From: Pontederia crassipes
Lineage: Eukaryota; Streptophyta; Magnoliopsida; Commelinales; Pontederiaceae
NCBI GenBank assembly: GCA_030549335.1
Contig: CM060198.1
Location: forward strand, 55,189,995-55,253,994
DNA length: 64,000 bases
Reading direction: 5' to 3'
A model generated the notes under the pieces. That model ran no database searches and was not told the DNA's origin. It was given only the letters and a program-made list of their open reading frames with translations. Position numbers and translations under genes: made by a program. Shown here in pieces: positions 60,976-64,000 of this stretch. The first letter of the stretch is position 1, and the number at the start of each line of letters is the position of its first letter.

Positions 60976-60990
60976 ACTCCCCCAAGCTTG
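60976..60990 (-). other. Second (internal) polypurine tract with hairpin
   Basis: CAAGCTTGGGGGAGTTTGC on the minus strand, about 1.1 kb upstream of the terminal tract in element orientation. It has its own hairpin ACACTG-TCCT-CAGTGT (60997-61012). The pair duplicates the arrangement at 59884-59922. Confidence 0.75.
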
Positions 60991-61139
60991 AACTAGACAC
61001 TGTCCTCAGTGTTGAGCCAGCACGGGAAAGTGAAAAGATAATATAAGAAAAAGCTAAAGAAAAAAAAAATAAAAATAAAGAAAAGAGAAAAGATACAACC
61101 GGATTTATTGTCGGTGGAGAGATGCTCGGCATGATGAAG

Positions 61140-61620
61140 GTGTCGGCCGCAAATGGTGTCGGTGAGAGGAGATCTCGGCCGTAAAATCTCGGCCGTAAGA
61201 AACTGGCCGTAATGGTGAAACTTCGGCCGTAAGGAGTTGGTTTGGCCGTAACGAAATGTCGGTGTGCGGTGGAAGACCGGCCGTAACGAACCCGGGGCGT
61301 AATGGGTCGTCTCCGGCCGTAAGAAATGGCCGTAATGCACAGAGGTTGCAACTTCGGCCGTAACGAATACAGGTGGCGTGGAACTTTGGGCGTAAGGATC
61401 GGCGGTTGGCGTTGAGACTTCGGCCGTAAGGAATGGTGGGTGGCAGGGCGTAACGACGGTCGCTTCGGCCGTAATGTCCGAGATTTCGTTGTTTTACGAC
61501 CGTAAGGAGGAGTTTGATGCATGTGTGACAACTCGGCCGTAATGCGCACGTAACGAGGGTGGCAGGGCGCAATGTCCGAGCTTCGGCCGTAGAGAGAATC
61601 AATTGTTGAAATTTACGCCC
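61140..61620. repeat. Cluster of TCGGCCGTAA motifs, 3' noncoding region
   Basis: Roughly fifteen copies of CGGCCGTAA and its variants (GGGCGTAA, TGGCCGTAA), mostly in one orientation and irregularly spaced at 15-40 bases. They force spurious open frames on the minus strand reading YGR, LRPK and TAE (60923-61602), which are not genes. Confidence 0.85.
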
Positions 61621-61819
61621 CTGAGTTTATCTCCCCTTACAAAACATTAAATATTAATTAAATTAAATGACTCCATAATAAAATAGATGTCTAATTAAAA
61701 ATAAAACTATCACCTAAACTAAGATATTAACAACTAATTAGACTAATCAAAATAAAAAATAAAAAGGATAGAAATAGTTCTGATTTATAGTCGTCAGCTT
61801 GACTTAGTTCTGATGAAAA

Positions 61820-63208
61820 TCAAGGCCTATTTTGCTCTTCCCCTCTTGGATTTTTCTCTGTGTTACTTGGGAGAGAACCCGGTGTACGTCCAGTTAGTTG
61901 TGCCGCCATCTGGCCCAATTGTCTTTCCAAATTTCGAATTGATGCATCCTGACTCGTGGCTCTAGATTCCATATTCTTTTGCAATGCTTGCATTGTGTCT
62001 ATGATCTGTGCTATCATCTCCTGCATATGATTTGATGATTGATGTTGGGGAGTGTCAGATTGCCTTTTCAGTATATAATCTTTTGATGGACCAGAAGATT
62101 GGCCTTGGTTCTGATTATAGGCAAACTTCGGATTATGTCTCCATCCATAATCGTTGTTCCTGTAAAATGGATTGGAAATAAAGTTAGCATTTTCAATTTG
62201 ATTTGAATCTGAAGTGTTACCTGTAGGGCTATAATTGCTAGAATTCCCCATTAGTGACATCATCTGCTCGAATTTTTGATTAAGTGACTCCAGCTGAGCC
62301 ACTATTTCTGAAGATTGTATTCCTTGTGTAGCATGTACATCATGAGTTCGGCGAGGTGGTCTCCTTTCTTGGCTCGACTTGAGGGCTACAACTTCAATTA
62401 TATCTTGTATCTCACTAGGACGTTTAGATCCCAGTACTGTCCCTCCTGCTGATTGATCGAGCTTATCTTGATTTGCAGGTCGTAATCCATGATAGAAATC
62501 TTCCATCACTTGCCATTTTGGAATTCTATTATCAGGAACTCTGGCCAGCAGTTCCTTATATCGTTCCCAGGCTTCATATAACGTCTCGTTATCGTCTTGA
62601 ACAAATGCCCTCAGCTCCCTTCGATATTTGCCTGCCTTTTGTGGTGGACAATATTTTCCAACAAATTTTTCTACCAGCTCCAACCAAGAATGAATCGATC
62701 CCGCAGGCAAAGTTTTAAACCAAGTGGAAGCTTTGTCACGTAAAGATTGAGGAAATAATAATAAACGAATAACTTCAGAAGAAACATTATTATTTCTAAA
62801 GGTGCTCAGAGTAGCAAGAAATTTATCAAGGTGATCGTGAGGGTCTTCATGAAATCCTCCTCCAAATTGGGATGCTTGTATCATCCTCACGATCGCGGGA
62901 TTTATCTCAAAATTATTTGCATTAATATCAGGCAGCACGATGCATGATTCTCGGTCACTGTATCTGGCCGAGACATATTCTCTCATAGAAAGTTCTGCTT
63001 CATCTTCTCGCCGATTATTATGTGGTGGAACCAGTTCATTTTGTTGCTCCAGTCTCTGATTGTCGCGTGCTTGTTCCGCCATTTTTCTTATATTTCTTCG
63101 TAATCGACGATAGGTTCTTTCAATTTCAGGATCAAATTCCAACAGTGGATTTGAACTCCTAGTGCGCTTATCAGAAGATTCCAGGATTGGTTGTGATTTA
63201 ATTTTCAA
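61820..63208 (-). CDS. Gag polyprotein of Athila/Tat-like retroelement (462 aa)
   Basis: One intact frame from MKIKSQPILESSDKRTRSSN to a C-terminal PRGEEQNRP. An N-terminal basic region (IERTYRRLRRNIRKMAEQAR) is followed by the conserved Retrotrans_gag core. The core contains QFGGGFHEDPHDHLDKFLA, then LFPQSLRDKASTWFKTLPAG, FVGKYCPPQK, FVQDDNETLYEAWERYKELL and the DFYHGLRPANQDKLDQSAGG block (residues about 110-260), typical of Athila/Tat-group Gag. A Q/N/S-rich linker follows, and a short coiled-coil-like part (NMESRATSQDASIRNLERQL) lies near the end. No CCHC zinc knuckle is visible, and no protease follows. The lack of any stop, in contrast to every other element here, suggests recent activity or selection. 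It would form the particle core, with enzymes supplied by a related autonomous element (inference). Confidence 0.88.
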   Translation of the reverse strand: MKIKSQPILESSDKRTRSSNPLLEFDPEIERTYRRLRRNIRKMAEQARDNQRLEQQNELVPPHNNRREDEAELSMREYVSARYSDRESCIVLPDINANNFEINPAIVRMIQASQFGGGFHEDPHDHLDKFLATLSTFRNNNVSSEVIRLLLFPQSLRDKASTWFKTLPAGSIHSWLELVEKFVGKYCPPQKAGKYRRELRAFVQDDNETLYEAWERYKELLARVPDNRIPKWQVMEDFYHGLRPANQDKLDQSAGGTVLGSKRPSEIQDIIEVVALKSSQERRPPRRTHDVHATQGIQSSEIVAQLESLNQKFEQMMSLMGNSSNYSPTGNTSDSNQIENANFISNPFYRNNDYGWRHNPKFAYNQNQGQSSGPSKDYILKRQSDTPQHQSSNHMQEMIAQIIDTMQALQKNMESRATSQDASIRNLERQLGQMAAQLTGRTPGSLPSNTEKNPRGEEQNRP

Positions 63209-64000
63209 TTAGTACCTGCAACAACCAATTTTCAGTAAGATAAAAGAATAAAATAAAATATATATAAGAAGAAAGAAATTCAGATAATAGGTCACGAAAA
63301 ATGAGTTTTTTACTAATACAGTCTTTCGGCACGATGGAATTTGAAAATTCGTCATTAAAATTAATTTTCAGAAACTTTATGAAATTATTTTAAAAAATAA
63401 TCAGATTTTATAATCAGAAATAATCAAAAATTATTTTCAGAGAAGAGATAAGATTAATATACTGAAAAGAAATAAGATTGATCGGCCGTAATACAGAAAT
63501 AGATTTACGGCCGAAATTAGATTAGTAATTAATCCGAGGCTCGTTCGTCCGTAAAAATATTGAAACAGTGTCAAAAGGATTCAACGTGAAGGCGTAAAAA
63601 TTAGCATGGTGATGAATTATCTCGGCCGAAAAAAATTGAATGAAATGTTGCCAAATGAATCATTACGGCCGACAAAGATTATAGTTCATATCGGCCGTAA
63701 AACAACGAGAGGTAAAACATCAACACATATAAATCGGCCGAAAAGGAGTAAAATCCATGGATGATCCATTACGGCCGAGACAACTAAATCGCTTCGGCCA
63801 AAACAAAGTCAAATCAAAAGTTCAAACTATTACAATGTTACGGCCGAGAATGAAAAAATCATAATTAAATTAGGGTCGGAAGATGGCGTAAAAAACAAGT
63901 GTTCAGAAATTTTACGGCCGTAAAACCATGAGATTAATTCTCGGCCGTAAAAATGAAACATGAGATCATTTCGGCCGTAAAAAGATTAAATCGTCAATGA
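63209..64000. repeat. 5' leader of the gag-only element with CGGCCG motif cluster
   Basis: Noncoding on both strands. From 63480 to the edge there are about twenty CGGCCG-centred motifs (TTACGGCCGA, TCGGCCGTAA, ATCGGCCGAAA) in both orientations at 20-60 base spacing. No PBS or 5' LTR end was recognised before the edge. Confidence 0.75.

Larger units (their letters stand above)
58219..64000 (-). mobile_element. Gag-only LTR retroelement (Athila/Tat-like), runs off right edge
   Basis: Reading the minus strand from the right edge: a leader with many CGGCCG motifs, one long gag frame (61820-63208), a noncoding region with a second polypurine tract, the terminal polypurine tract, and the 3' LTR at 58219-59883. 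Between gag and LTR there is no protease, RT, RNase H or integrase in any frame; only about 1.9 kb of noncoding repeats is present. It therefore looks like a TR-GAG or LARD-type non-autonomous element. It inserted into gene copy 3. The target bases on the left are AAGGT (58214-58218). The 5' LTR is outside the window. Confidence 0.85.

Noticed and set aside
60923-61602. Two long minus-strand frames (208 and 165 codons) with repeated YGR, LRPK and TAE
   Set aside because: Produced by the repeated TCGGCCGTAA motif in different frames; they lie in the noncoding 3' region of the gag-only element.

Overview
This is a repeat-dense stretch of a flowering-plant nuclear genome. The evidence is plant-type LTR retrotransposons (Copia, Tekay/Del-like Gypsy with a chromodomain, an Athila/Tat-like gag), relics of a plant CACTA transposase of the Transposase_24 (Ptta/En/Spm) type with GT-AG introns, long microsatellites and a fragment of a plant-type FPG DNA-glycosylase gene. 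The G/C-rich third codon positions of the one host gene family would suit a monocot, but the species cannot be fixed from the sequence. No rRNA, tRNA, CRISPR or bacterial feature was seen.

The only credible host protein-coding genes are three paralogous minus-strand copies of a small secreted, helical protein that I do not recognise: copy 1 (11200-11898), copy 2 (38549-39220) and copy 3 (57851-58218, cut in half). Each is the centre of a repeated block made of a left spacer, the gene, and CACTA-like element X to its right. The spacers are 7570-8617, 37151-38548, and 47596-47914 continued at 56804-57850. The X copies are A (15392-20804), B (27112-30891) and C (42836-46704). The window is therefore a decayed tandem segmental duplication of roughly 14-18 kb units into which later elements were inserted.

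Layout from left to right: Copia relic and its 3' LTR (1-2244); CACTA-like element Y with a minus-strand transposase relic (2490-6760); first spacer with a 180-bp (AG)n tract; a patchwork of an unknown gene's exons, a Copia gag relic and two FPG exons (8618-11250); gene copy 1; a 3.4-kb solo LTR only 7 bp upstream of its TATA box (11980-15391); X copy A with nested LTR pieces; Gypsy-1 (20805-25459, truncated); an LTR fragment (25460-27110); X copy B; a CACTA-type terminus (30892-31793); a GC-rich insert and Copia-2 (31794-37150); spacer and gene copy 2; a complete solo LTR with a 5-bp target duplication (39853-42329); X copy C and a second CACTA terminus (to 47595); spacer containing the complete Gypsy-2 (47915-56803, both LTRs, target duplication CATGT); gene copy 3; and a retroelement with gag but no visible pol that interrupts copy 3 and runs off the right edge (58219-64000).

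The paralogous blocks act as mutual empty-site controls. Copy 2 shows the promoter before the solo LTR landed in copy 1. Spacer 2 shows the site before Gypsy-2 landed. Spacer 1 shows the site before the CACTA block landed. This gives an insertion order directly from the sequence. The most interesting points are the solo LTR in sense orientation abutting the promoter of copy 1, the biased G/C-to-A/T decay of that copy, the replaced 3' end of copy 1, and the gag-only element carrying dozens of copies of a TCGGCCGTAA motif and a duplicated polypurine tract with hairpin.
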